A stretch of 64,000 nt of DNA from Stomoxys calcitrans (GCF_963082655.1 NC_081552.1:188802075-188866074), one strand, 5' to 3'. Counted from the first letter of the stretch, positions 44,199-55,679 are shown. Notes: generated by a model from the letters alone, not told the origin. Numbers and translations: made by a program.

Positions 44199-44243
44199 AT
44201 AGTAAAGTAGGTATACCCTACATCGGCTATGGGATAAATAGTA
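44181..44243 (+). repeat. 24-bp direct repeat of the peptide gene 2 C-terminal codons
   Basis: acatcggctatgggataaat plus agta at 44181-44204 recurs at 44220-44243, offset 39 bp. The second copy lies wholly in the 3' UTR and duplicates the last codons and stop. Confidence 0.85.
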
Positions 44244-44339
44244 TATCCTCTACGTTTCACATGTGAACTTTTTGCTGAAAAAATTACCCTAACTATTTAA
44301 AAGCTTACACAATAAATAAACGATCAGTGTCTTATAATG

Positions 44340-47262
44340 AAAATCAGACAAGTGTTTGCTCTCTGTTGTTGCAGCAGTTTGTTGTGCTCTATCTTTCGTC
44401 TGCCTGATTCTGTTGAGTATCCAGATCCAGGAACTCTGCGACTAAGTTGGGATGCGTCCAGAGGGATATGGGTCTGAGTCGAGTGGCTCTGGCTGGGTAG
44501 TTAAACAGGTGACGTGTGTAGTGTGGTCCCTAGTCACAATCCTTGCTCTATAGGAGTTGAGGCGGCTGCATCTACTGAATCGTACTTGAGCCAGAACTAC
44601 TCTGGTTTGCAGGGGGAGATCAATTTCTTCAGTTACAATGGGAGGCGGACGTTCTCCAAGGACTACATTCACCCGGTAGCTATTTACCGCATCTGCTACC
44701 GTGTCTGCAGCGGTCTAGACCCGCTTGCTATGCCGCTTGATCTAGAGGTTCTCTCTTGTAGAGTTGAGCCTCATGCTCTAGATCATGTAGATCTACCTTA
44801 AGGCTTCTGGGCGGTGGATACCTATCCACAAGATGATGATTTGGATGGTCTCTGCGATAACAGCCCAAAAGCTATTGCTCAGACAGCATGTAGTTATGTC
44901 TTTGCAAGGGTAGGATCTTTGTCTCCTGATGGAGGTTGTCCACCTAAGAACTTAGGAGACAGCCCGTCGCAGTTCGAAGGGCGGCATTCTTGTCAGCACC
45001 CCAAGTGCTGCCGGCAAGTGACTTAAGGACCTTGTTTCTACTTTTGACTTTATCGCAAATTGCAATGGCATGTGGGGAGAATGTGCAAGAGTTGTCAAAT
45101 GTGACACCAAGTATTTTGGGACACTTGATGGTCGGAATCATTTCACCATCGACCATCACTTTCAGCTCGGCATTCACCTTACGCATATATGTAGTGAACT
45201 GATGGTTGGTGGCAGATATCTTCAGATCTCTTGCAGCGAAATATGAGGCAAGTTCGTAGAGGTAGAGCGTCAGCGGCCTGATTCCATGATCTTATAATCG
45301 TCCGCATATAATACGATTTCTATGTCGTCAGGAGGGGGTGGAATGAAGGATAAGCAGAGGTTGAACAGTGGCGGAGATATCACCCCGCCTTGGAAACTTC
45401 CTGTTTCACTCTATGTTCCGACTTCGATAGGTCCAGTGCCACGAGGGCCGTCTCATCACATGGCCTGGGCTGATTGAGGTCACGGCAAATGTGTGCATGC
45501 AAAGCTGTTGTTGTGCTATGCAGTCTGCGGAATCCATGTTGATGATCGGGCTTCAGTTGAGGGATCACTCTGGCCCTCTTCCCGACATCGGGAACTGAAA
45601 GAGTGTTTGAAGACAGGTTGAGGACACCACGACACGACGACCCCACCTTGGGGAACTCCCTATTTCACTCTACGGTGTTTCGACTTCTTATCCCTAAATT
45701 CCACAAACGACTGGCGACCACACAGATAATTCGCGATCCAGCGTTTCAAGCCTGGCTGGAGGGATGTGTTGGCGATGTCCTCAAATAATTTGGCTTGGCT
45801 GACGACCACGTCGAATGCCTTCGATAGGTCCAGTGCCACGATGACCGTCCTATCACATGTCCTGGGCTGATTGAGGCCACGGCAAATGTGTGCGCTGATG
45901 GCATGCAAAACAGTTGTTGTGCTATGCAGTCTGCGGAATCCATGTTGATGCTCGACAAATAGAAATTCTCCTACGAGGCTGGGGAGGAGTAGAGCCTCGA
46001 GCGTCTTGGCTACAGGTGAGAGAAGAGAGGAGAGAAGATCGGTCTACAGACGACTCCCTCAAACTCGGGTCCTTTCCAGGCTACAGTAGAGGGATCACTC
46101 TGGGTCTCTTCCCGACATCGGGAACTGAAAGCGTGTCTGAACACAGGTTGAGGACAGTAGTAAGGAACTCAACTCCAGGTAAATCCAGATTCTTCAGGAT
46201 CAGTGTAGAGATTCCGCCGGGGCCCAACGCCTTGCAAGATTTGGCGCCACGGATGGCATTCGTAACTTCTACCATGGTAAATTGTAATTGAGAATACGAC
46301 GAATCGCTCTCCTTCTTGCCCTTTTACTCTCGGGATGCACAATAAATTGAAGGTTGAACAACCAGGCGCATCTATTCGGATCAGTCACAGTTACTTCACC
46401 AAAAGTGACTGAAGTCCTGTCATCCCGTCTACCGGGGTTCGAGAGTGACTTAACGGTAGACCCCAGCTGGCTTAAACCTGTACCTAAGTTACATTGCTCG
46501 AAGTTCGTCGACTAGCCTGTTTATTCCCAGATTCGGCTCGCTGATTCTGAGGTTAGTGGTGTCCGTACAACGAATCCCATTACGCCCGTCTGCGAGTACC
46601 ACTGCCTGCGCCGGGAAATTTTGAGGCAATTGGGGTACTCGGCCGGCTGGTATAAAGCGAGCGGATGCTGCGTTAATGGCTCCGAGTTTCCTTTCGGCAA
46701 TTACTACCATGGAGGGGAGTGACAGTTCACTGAAGCGGCGATTGGTGTACTTTCTGAAGCTGGCCCAATCGACCTTCTTCTGATTAATAAACGTCCGGCG
46801 CTCAGAGGTTAAGAAGTCGGGTGGTCGGTCGTTTGTGAGAATTATGGGGAGGTGACGACTTGCCAGGATACGTCACTCAGGAGGTCAGGGGACACAATCT
46901 CAATCGTAATCCCAGTGGGGCCATTCTTATTCACCATGCAAAACGCGAAGCTTTCAATCTGCTCAGCCAAAGCTATGCCCCGCTGGTCGTTACCTAAGAG
47001 AGAATGCCATGAAACGTGATGCGCATTAAAATCTCCTAGAAACAGTCGATTATGGCCCGACAGTAGCCCACTTATGTCGGACTTGTAAGCTTGGCCATTG
47101 ATTGGGTCACAACTACCAACCGGCGGTATGTACATGTCGTATAGCTCTATCTCGACAACACCATACTTGACTGCTATCATCGTGCGCTCCATGTTAGGGT
47201 CATATTGGGGTATGTTAGGGTGTATCACGAAGGTCAGCACCCCACCTCCAACCTTAAAAAAT
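44340..47262 (-). mobile_element. Jockey-like element J1, inverted, near full ORF2 but degenerate
   Basis: The minus strand from 47240: endonuclease (Y-I-P-P-V-G-S-C-D; L-F-L-G-D-F-N-A-H-H; open to 46842) and linker at 46710-46489. RT entry follows (A-I-R-G-A-K-S-C-K-A-L-G-P near 46255), V-A-L-D-L-S-K-A-F-D near 45840, and thumb (K-C-P-K-I-L-G-V-T-F-D near 45125). The palm/finger block is partly duplicated (45380-45650 repeats 45800-46170). The 3' UTR reaches about 44350, with 'tgttgttgcagcag' at its end. No RNase H seen. The related + strand copy is split at 30385-30870 / 33475-34160. Confidence 0.85.
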
Positions 47263-47584
47263 TAAATGTTCATGTTCTTATCTTTTTACATGAGTAACCA
47301 GGCTAGAAACTAGGATTCCAAAGCAATTTATAGAAAATTTCTCGGTACAAGGGCAGATAAGGTCATAGTTTCCTAATTTTTTTAAAAAGGCGGCAGTAAC
47401 TGCTCTGTGAGGTTGAACTACAAAGTTTATATAGCCCATGCAGGCAGTAGCGCGTTTTATTTGTTGAATAGTGTGCCATTTCTATTCTCATTTGTCTTTC
47501 CTGTAATCGAACTTTGGACACCCACCACCATGAATATATTAATAATCCAATTTTATTAGAAATCCACTTCCATGTCAATAGTTT
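47263..47584. other. Short stretch without supported feature
   Basis: AT-rich. A decayed family B-like word 'ctttggacacccaccaccat' occurs near 47511-47530; nothing else recognised. Confidence 0.5.
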
Positions 47585-49790
47585 TATCTAAATAGGGGCA
47601 CCATCGGAGTTTTCGTCGTACCGGTTTGCATGTACCACAATTCTCGCCTTCAAGAGATTTTTTCGCCGGAGCTTCTTCATTCATTCCGACAACATGGCCT
47701 AGCCAACATAATATGATACGTATAACTTGCTAACGTCGCCAACAGTTCGTGGATCTTACAATGCCGATACTCTCCATCTAAGCAAACCATACATTTTTTG
47801 AAGAATCTTTCTCTCAAACACTTCAAGCACTACCTCGTCTGCTTTCACAAGTACTCATGCCTCGGAACCATATAACAACACAGGTAGTATCAGTGCCTTG
47901 TATAGTGTGATCTTCATCTGCCTAGAGGTGGCCTTGTTCCTAAACTGCTTACTTAATCCAAAGTAGCATCTGTTTGCCTGTACTGTTCTTAGCTTTATTT
48001 CAAATCTAGCGTCATTCGTTTCGGTCACGACAGTGTCGAGGTGGATAAATTTGCTGACTATCTCAAAGTTGTGGTTCCCAACTTTCTTCATTTCCTTTAT
48101 CTGCTGAGTTGTACAAAGCGTTTTGGGTGTTGAAACCATCCATTGCGTTTTATCTCCATTTCCTGGCAGACCCATTTTTACTGACTCTCTTTCGATTCTT
48201 TCAAAGGCTCCAGTTACTACTTCCGGTGACCGAGCTATGATGTTGATGTCGTCGGTATAGGCGAGTAGCATATGTTTTCTTCAGAGTGGTGTGTCATACC
48301 TATTCACATCTGCATCTCGTATTATCTTCTCCATCATTCTTTCCTATTCTTACTGATAAATTTTGCAGGGATGCCAAACTCACACATGGCTTGAAAAGCC
48401 TTTGAACGTCAAAGGGATGTCAAAAGCGGCTTTGTAGTCAACGAAGAGATGGTAAGAGTTGATCTGTACTTCTCAGGTGTTTTACAGGAGTTAGAGTAGT
48501 GTGAATAACTGGTCCAATGGTGGATTTACCACCATTGTTAGAGCCCGAAAATCGAATTGACATTAGTTTTTAACCTTCCACACAGTACGCTCGAAAGTCT
48601 CTTTTATGCGATGGCCAGGAGACTTATTCTCCTGTATTTGACATATTACGTCTTGTCTCCTTTATTGTGTATGGAACATAGTATCCTGAGGTTCCAATCA
48701 TCGGGTATGCGTTCTTCAAGCCATATCGCGCAGACGAACTGATGCAAAGGCCTAATCAACGTGTAGTCTCTGTTCTTAAAAAATTCAGCGGGCAAACCAT
48801 TGACCCTTGCTGCCTTGTTGCTCTTCATTTGGGTCACTGTTACTTAGACCTCATTCTCACTAGGAGGTAAACCTTCTATACCAATATCAGGGATTGGTTT
48901 GTGGCAGCATCTTCGCCGCCACTTGCAGCTGGGAAAAATGTTCTTTCCATTTCCCAAGCACACTATTTGAATTCCTTTTATCGATTCTTTGATAAAATTT
49001 CCGGACTTCATTCTGACTCCTTTACATCTCGATTCGCTCACACTCACGTCTTTCCATATCCTTCTTCATCTTGTGTTAGAGACGTTTCCCCTCTCTCCTT
49101 TTCTCCCAAAACCTCTCCTTCGCCTAACGCATTCCTACTGACTGTAAAGTTACCCTGTATGCCGCATTCTTGGCTTCAGTAGCCTTTTGAAACGTCTGGT
49201 CATATCAATGGGTTCCTTGAGAGAGGCTTTTGGTAACCAAGTATGGATGTTGCGGCTCTTTCCATACAGTGGACAATGGTTTGCCATTGTGCTGCTATAC
49301 TATCGGGACAGGCAGTGCTTTCTTCTAGTAAATTGAGCAATTGTGCTATGGTGTGGAATATGTTGTTGCCAGCTGTTGTGTTTTGAACTTTCCGATATCC
49401 AGTTTTCTTGCAGTGTCAAATCGTACTTTACTCGCCACACTTAAACTGGTGCGAAACTTTGATGCAACAAGGTAATATCCGAATCGATTTTTGCCCCTCG
49501 GCTCGATCGTCGAGCCTGGGGGCGACACGCTGGTTGAATTTGATCACACATGGTCTATTTGGTTTCTCGTGTTTTGTTCGGGTGACAGCCATGTGGCAGT
49601 GTATTCTTCGGTGTTGGAATCTGATGTTGCTAACGGCCTTGTTCTTTGCCGCAGCGAAGTTATTAGTCTCAATCCTTTATCAGAAGTTTCTACGTGTAAG
49701 CTAAGTTTTGGGCCAAAGATACTTTCCTTGTCTATTTACGCACTAAAATCTCCCAGAGCGGTCCTATTCTCTATATAGGAGCTCGTAGAA
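47585..49790 (-). mobile_element. RTE-clade retroposon, degenerate
   Basis: The minus strand from 49780: endonuclease C-terminal half (L-G-D-F-S-A; R-N-Q-I-D-H-V; G-Y-Y-L-V-A-S-K-F-R). RT entry follows (K-S-N-K-A-A-R-V-N-G-L-P-A-E near 48820), then catalytic A-Y-T-D-D-I-N-I-I-A near 48260, L-L-Y-G-S-E-A near 47865, and the decayed C-terminal domain to 47590. The active box reads Y-T-D-D. Frames are open only in pieces. Same family as 28735-29285. Confidence 0.83.
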
Positions 49791-49879
49791 AATATACTTG
49801 GGGTGTTTGTCTTTGTATTCCGTTGGGGCAAGGGCGAAAATAAGGCTGATGTTGAAGAATTTGACCTTTATGCGGATTG

Positions 49880-49998
49880 TGGCTAGCATAGCTGTTAATG
49901 GGCTGGTGGCATCATTGGACCGTACTTCTTTAAAGATGATGCGAATCGTAATGTAATTGTTAATGGTGAGCGCTACCGTGAGATCATATCCAACTTTA
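49880..49998 (+). mobile_element. DD41D transposase fragment
   Basis: 'ggtggcatcattggaccgta', 'cttctttaaagatgatgcga': matches the G-G-I-I-G-P-Y-F-F-K-D block of the DD41D copies at 54443 and 60553. No terminal repeat. Immediately followed by family B sequence. Confidence 0.78.
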
Positions 49999-49999
49999 G

Positions 50000-51372
50000 A
50001 AAAATTTTGCTGAAACTTTGCACAGATTCTTTTTTTGTCCATAAGCAAGTTAAGTTCGAAGATGGGCTATATCGGACTATATATTGATATAGCCCCCATA
50101 TAGACCGATCCGCCGATTTAGGGTCTTAGGCCCATAAAAGCCACAATTACTATCCGATTTTGCTGAAATTTATGACAGTGAGTTGTGTAAGGCCGGTCGA
50201 CATACTTCTTCAATTTGGCCCAGATCGGTTCAGATTTGTATATAGCTGCCATATAGACCCATCTCTCGATTTAAGGTCATGGGCCCATAAAAGGCGCACT
50301 CATTGTGGGATTTCGTTGAAATTAAGGACAGTGTGTTGTTTTAGGCCCCTCGAAATTCTTTTTCGATTTGGCTCAGATCGGTCCAGATTTGAATATAGCT
50401 GCGATATAGACTGATCTCTCGATTTAAGGTTTTGGGCCGATAAACAGCGTATTTATTGTCGGATTTCGGCGAGATTTGGGACAGTGAGGTGCGTTAGGCC
50501 CTTCAACAACTTTCTGCAATTTGGTCCAGATCGGTCCAGATTTGGATATAGCTGCCATATGGGCCGATCTTTCGATTTAAGGCCTTGGACCCATAGAAGG
50601 CGCATTTATTGTTCGATTTCGCCGAAATTTGGGACAGTGTGTTGTTTTAGGCCCTTCGACATTCATCTTCGATTTGACTCAGATCGGTCCAGATTTGCAT
50701 ATAACTGCCATGTAGACTAATCTCTCGATTTAAGGTTTTGGGCTAATAAACAGCGTATTTATTGTCCGATTTCGCCGAGATTTGGGACAGTGAGTTGTGT
50801 TAGGCCCTTTAACAACTTTCTGCAATTTGGCCCAGACCGGTCCAGGTATGGATATAGCTGCCATATAGACCGATCTCTCGATTTTAGGTTTTGGGCCCAT
50901 AAAAGGCGCATTTATTGTCCGATTCCACCGAGATTTGGGACAGTGAGTTGTATTTTGCTCTTAGCCCAGGTCGGTTCAGATTTGGATAAAGCTGCCATAT
51001 AGACCGATCTCTCGATTTAAAGTCTATTCTTAATGCGATTTTATTCAAATTTGACACAGTGACTTATGTTAGACTTTTCGACATCCGTGTCGCATATCTG
51101 AACCATATACGACTCGGATGTCGGTCTATATTTGGATATGGCTACCAAAAAGACCAGTATTTGGTTCTACAAAATTGAACAATGACATGTACTTATTAGG
51201 CAACCCAATATCCTTCTCGAATTCGGTCCAAATCGGACCATATTCCGATATAGCTGCTATGGGGGCATAAATTAAGCATTTTTTACCGGATTATGGCGAA
51301 AGGTTGTTTACATATATTCTCGGGTAACCAAAGATCGGCCTGGCCGCACTTAACGTCTTTTTACTTGTTTTT
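50000..51372 (+). repeat. Family B mini-me-like element, head lost
   Basis: Starts at 'gctgaaactttgcacagatt', i.e. just inside the GTCY tract. It has eight internal units and a tail 'ctcgggtaaccaaagatcgg', hairpin tcggcctggccg, 'ttaacgtctttttacttgtt'. Confidence 0.9.
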
Positions 51373-51414
51373 GTTTTTGTTAAGAGACATTTGGTCTTAT
51401 ATCAATAGTAAAAG

Positions 51415-52217
51415 AAACAAGTAAGGCGTGCTACATTCGGCCAGGCCGAATCTTATATACCTTCCACCACGAATCGCATTTGTCGATGGATAATGGACAA
51501 AAATTGTTATGCTATTGGAGCTATATAAAGTTATAGTCCGATTCGGACCAGAAATGAATTGAATGTTGAAGACCATAGTAACAGTCATTGGGTTATATTT
51601 CAGTCCATTCGGAAAAGAATTGCGTCTTGTAGGGGCTCAAGAAGCGTAATCGGGAGATCGGTTTAAATGGGAGCTGTATCATGCTATATATCGATTCAGA
51701 CCATATTGCCCACGTATGTTGATGATCTTAGGAAAAGCCGTTGTACAAAATTTCAGCCAAATCGGATAAGAATTGCGCCCTCTAGAGGCTTAAGAAGTCA
51801 AGATCCCAGATCGGTTTATACGGCAGCTATATCTGGTTATGTACCGATTTGAACCATACTTAGCACAGTTTTTGGAAGTAAAAAGAAAACACTTCCTGCA
51901 AAATTGCAGCCAAAGCGGATGAGAATTACGCCCCCAAGTGGCTCAAGAAACCAAGATCTAAGATCGGTTTATATGGCAGCTATATTAAAGCATGGACCGA
52001 TATGGCCCATTTACAATCCCAAACGATCTACATTGCAAAATTTCAAGGGCTCAGCTTTCCTTTTTCGACAGACGGATGGACATGGCGAGATCGACTTAAA
52101 ATGTCATGACGATCAAGAATATATATACATAATGGGTTCTTAGATGAATATTTCGAGGTGTTACAAACGGAATGACGAACTTAGTATACCCCCATCATAT
52201 GGTGTTAGGTATTAAAA
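51415..52217 (-). repeat. Family A mini-me-like element, complete
   Basis: Inverted tail (hairpin ttcggccaggccgaa), 'tataccttccaccacgaatc', four units, shortened GTCY tract 'cgacagacggatggacatgg', TA core and head 'cccccatcatatggtgttag'. It ends about 30 bp before the 3' end region of peptide gene 3. Confidence 0.9.
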
Positions 52218-52244
52218 TCCATTGAATTTCATACAAGCTTAAGT

Positions 52245-52250
52245 TTTATT
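52245..52250 (-). other. Polyadenylation signal of peptide gene 3
   Basis: AATAAA on the minus strand, 76 bp beyond the stop codon. Confidence 0.65.
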
Positions 52251-52325
52251 CCAATTACATTGTATTTAATAGACCTACAGTCCAACATGTTTCTTTAAAA
52301 CCAAAAATTTCGTTTAGTTGTAGTC

Positions 52326-52662
52326 CTACTCATCCTCCAGCCCAACAGTTTTGAAACCATCATTTGCCACGCTTTGCATATCACCAAGAACATTTTCAGT
52401 TCTATTCATCAGATCGTTGGTTGTTTCAGGTATCCCCTCGGAGAAAATAGTAGCAGGATTCAAGAATAATTCCCCAAATTTGCCAGCTAAACCGGCGGAG
52501 TCCGACGCAAGATCGACTGCATCCTTCAAACCCCCCAATTGGGCCTCGACCTCAACAAAAGTCACGATAAGAGCTGGGGGACAATAGAAATTAGATTTGG
52601 CTGTAGTGTCCATTTGTATTACCTGTTATGAGGAAAACTGCAAGTATTTTTTTCGAAAACAT
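52326..52662 (-). CDS. Secreted-protein gene 3, 95 residues, divergent paralogue
   Basis: Join complement(52623-52662, 52326-52573): 40 + 248 nt; 49-bp intron, donor acag|gtaat, acceptor tgtcccccag. Residues 1-24 are a signal peptide (K4-K5, hydrophobic I6-V20, likely cut after V-E-A). The mature 71 residues begin Q-L-G-G-L-K-D-A-V and end K-T-V-G-L-E-D-E. They are acidic, cysteine-free and probably helical, with one N-x-T site (N70-R-T). The first exon length, intron phase and position, and intron start (gtaat...ggacac) match genes 1 and 2, while the mature part does not visibly align beyond a G-G-L word. The intron start is also open to translation, so an unspliced ATG at 52613 would be wrong: it lacks a signal peptide. 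Opposite strand to genes 1 and 2. Function unknown. Confidence 0.85.
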
Positions 52663-52718
52663 GGTCTTGTTGCTTTTAAATTTGGCCGCTAAATAAAAAT
52701 CTTCAAGACCAAGTGAGC

Positions 52719-52726
52719 ATTTATAG
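52719..52726 (-). promoter_or_regulatory. TATA box of secreted-protein gene 3
   Basis: Minus-strand cctataaatgc; the TATAAAT lies 57 bp upstream of the ATG. Confidence 0.7.
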
Positions 52727-52952
52727 GTAACGTCTTAATTGTGTAAGCTTGGGTAATTAATCTGATAATCCGATGTGCAAATGCAATTTTCCACTATTTG
52801 TGCGGCCCTTTTTCAAGTACATTTGTATTTTCTAATTGTGATATTTTAATTTTCATTGGATGCTAAAGACCTCGGCGAATTTGTTACGCCCTTAACTAAA
52901 GAGTGCAATAGTGCTGGGTAAAACTTAAGGCGATATCCAAGTTAAAACCAAC
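52727..52952. other. Upstream region of secreted-protein gene 3
   Basis: AT-rich unique sequence of about 225 bp before a family A element starts; no regulatory motif recognised. Confidence 0.45.
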
Positions 52953-54082
52953 AAGTTAGACCGTGCTAAGTTCGGCCGGGCCGAATCTTATATACCCTCC
53001 ACCATGGATCGCATTAGTCGAATTCTATGCGCGGTATCTCTTTTCAGGCAAACAAAGAATATTGAACAAGAACTGTAATGCGATTGGAGCTATATTAAGT
53101 TATAGTCCGATTCGGACCATAAATGAATGCTGAATATTGTAGAAGTCTTTGTGTAATATTTCAGTTCATTCGGATAAGAATTGCACCTTGTAGGGCCTCA
53201 AGAAGCAAAATCGGGAGATAGTTTTATATGGGTGCTGTATCAATCTATTGATCGATTCAGACTATATTCGACACGTATGTTGAAGGTCATGGGACAAGCC
53301 GTCGTACAAAATGTCTGCCACATCGGAGGAGAAATGCGCCCTCTAGAGGTTCAAGAAGTCAAGATCCTAGATTGGTTTATATGGCAGCTATATCAGATTA
53401 TGTACCGATTTGCACAGTTATTGGAAGTCATAACAAAACATTTCATGCAAAATTTCAGCCAAATCGGATGAGAATTGCGCGATCTATTGGCTGAAGAAGT
53501 CAAGACCCAAGATCGGTTTATATGGCAGCTTTACCAGATTATAAACCGATTGGAACAAAAACACCACGTGCAAAATTTCAGTCAAATCGGACGAGAATAG
53601 CGCCCTCTAGAGGCTCAAGTAGTCAAGACCCAAGATCGGTTTATATGGCAGCTATATCAAAACATGGACCGATTTGAACCAAACATAGCGCAGTTGTTGG
53701 AAGTGATACCAAAACACCATGTGTAAAATTTCAGTAAAATCGGACGTGAACTGTGCCCTCTAATGGCTCAAGAAGTCAAGACCCAAGATCAGTTTATATG
53801 GCCGCTGTATCAAAACATGGACCGATTTAGCACATTTACAATCCCAACAGACCTACACTAATAAAAAGTGTTTGTGCAAAATTTCAAGCGGCTAGCTTTA
53901 CTCCTTCGAAATTTAGCGTGCTTTCGACAGACATACGGACGGACGGACAGCTAGATCGACTTAAAATGATATGACGATCATGAATATATATACTTTATGG
54001 GGTCTAAGACACATATTTCGATGTGTTACAAACAGAATGACGAAATTAGTATACCCCCATACTATGGTGGAGGGTGTAAAAA
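52953..54082 (-). repeat. Family A mini-me-like element, complete
   Basis: Inverted tail with perfect hairpin ttcggccgggccgaa, 'tataccctccaccatggatc', six units, GTCY tract 'acatacggacggacggacag', TA core and head 'cccccatactatggtggagg' + gtgtaaaa. Confidence 0.92.
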
Positions 54083-54089
54083 AATTGTA

Positions 54090-54400
54090 AACAATTACAG
54101 CTTTTTGACCAATATTTTACAGGTATTGCAACATATATTGGATTTTTTGATGCACCACAATGAATTTAATGCTCAGAGGAAAGTTAGACGAGAACAACCT
54201 TCAGCATTATTATGGCATACGTTGGGCCACAACTTTATCTTTACAAAAACAGGAGCGGCTTCTAACAGAAAATGTAGGTCTTGCGGGGAGAGGAACAAAA
54301 CACTGGGACACTTAATGCAACAATGTCCAGCTTTCCCATATTACAGGGTAGTTGACACGAATTGTTAACATTAGTATATCTGTGTTATCACTGGTTAATA
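54090..54400 (+). mobile_element. Possible retroposon C-terminal fragment
   Basis: Open text I-L-D-F-L-M-H-H-N-E-F-N-A-Q, then C-R-S-C-G-E-R-N-K-T-L-G-H-L-M-Q-Q-C-P near 54275-54330, a C-x2-C-x(n)-H-x-C pattern like the end of R1/R2-type proteins. No neighbouring RT sequence, so the class is uncertain. It could also be a host zinc-finger remnant. Confidence 0.45.
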
Positions 54401-54442
54401 AATGACAGCTACATGATATTTGTTTTATTGATAACTAAATAG

Positions 54443-55343
54443 AGGGTGATTTTTTTAGAGCTATAGTAAAGTTTAAAAAACACATAAAATTCAGAAAAAT
54501 GCATGAAATCTTTATTTGAATCGATGGTACGGTCCATATAGTTTAATATTTGAAGATTATTTCATGCAAATATTGATCCTGAGTGCGCCTCAAATGATCT
54601 ATCTGCTTAGTCAAATTTTGGCATACTCTTTCCAACATTTCGGCCGGTATCTCACGAATAAATGCTACAATGTTGTCTTCCAATGCGTCCATTGAAGTGG
54701 GATTCTGTATAGACATGAGCTTTAACAAAGCCTTACAAAAAATAGTCTAACGGCTTAAAAATCGCACGATCTAGGCGGCCAATTGACCGGTCCCGAACCT
54801 GAAATAAAATGTTCACCGAACTCGCCTCTCAATAAGTCCATTGTTACGCGTGCTGTGTGACATGTAGCACCGTCTTGTTTAAACCACATGTCATGCAAGT
54901 CCAACTCTTGCAGTTTGGGTAAAAAAAGTTGTATATCATCTCACGAAAGCGTTCACCATTCAAAGTTACGATACAATTCGCATCATCTTTGAAGAAGTAC
55001 GGTCCAATGATGCCACCAACCCATCAACCACCCAAACTGTGAGTTTTTCTGGATGCATTGGTAACTCTTGCAATGCTTCACTCCAAAATCCACAATTCTG
55101 CTTATGTACATACCCATTGAGCCAAAAATGAGCTTCGTCGCTGTACACATGATGAACTTTTTGATCTTTCTTTTATTTTGATAATAAAATTCAATAATTT
55201 GCAAGCGTTGTTCATTTGTAAGACGATTCATGGTTAAATAATAGGCCAAACTGAAGATGTTTGACAGTGAAACAAAACACGAAACGTGAGTGAGCTATTT
55301 AAACCGGTGTTGCCAAAAAGATAATAGCTAAAAAATCACCCCT
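54443..55343 (-). mobile_element. DD41D (IS630-Tc1-mariner) transposon copy 2, defective
   Basis: Both terminal repeats are visible: agggtgattttttt...gagctatag at 54443 and inverted ...atagctaaaaaatcacccc ending about 55343. Minus-strand transposase text: M-N-R-L-T-N-E-Q-R-L-Q-I-I-E-F at about 55231, then Y-S-D-E-A-H-F-W-L-N-G after a deletion of about 120 residues. Then follow L-H-D-M-W-F and the C-terminal E-I-P-A-E-M-L-E-R-V-C-Q near 54640. Frameshifts abound. Inserted upstream of a family A tail (55345-55445). Confidence 0.88.
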
Positions 55344-55344
55344 T

Positions 55345-55445
55345 ATGTATTGAAAAAGCCATTTAAAGAACTAATGCTAATGCTATCAATAGTGGAGGGT
55401 ATATCAGATTTGGCGCGGCCCAACTTAGCACACTTTTACTTGTTT
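55345..55445 (+). repeat. Family A tail fragment
   Basis: 'atagtggagggtatatcaga', hairpin remnant ttggcgcggccca, 'acttagcacacttttacttg'. Confidence 0.75.
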
Positions 55446-55679
55446 TTATTTAATTGAAATTGGGGCCGAGCTAAGCATCGTATTATGCGATTTACGAAGG
55501 CATTTGTGGTTCGATACTCATGCTGATGCATGATTAGCATTGGTGACAAAACAACTTGACGATGGCTTTGATGCAGTATGCGTTAACATCCGATAATTAA
55601 TTAAACGTTATACAGTTTGGAAATCAAAAAAGTGAAAATTTTTGGTTTTGATGCTATATGTACTTCAAAATAGGCAGTT
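55446..55679. other. Short apparently unique stretch
   Basis: No repeat or coding feature recognised between two family A copies. Confidence 0.5.

Noticed and set aside
44514..44801. + strand 95-codon frame
   Set aside because: Antisense to the 3' part of the inverted J1 element; no independent support.
52326..52613. Single-exon reading of gene 3 starting at 52613
   Set aside because: That start lies in the intron and gives no signal peptide; the spliced model restores the leader and intron shared with genes 1 and 2.
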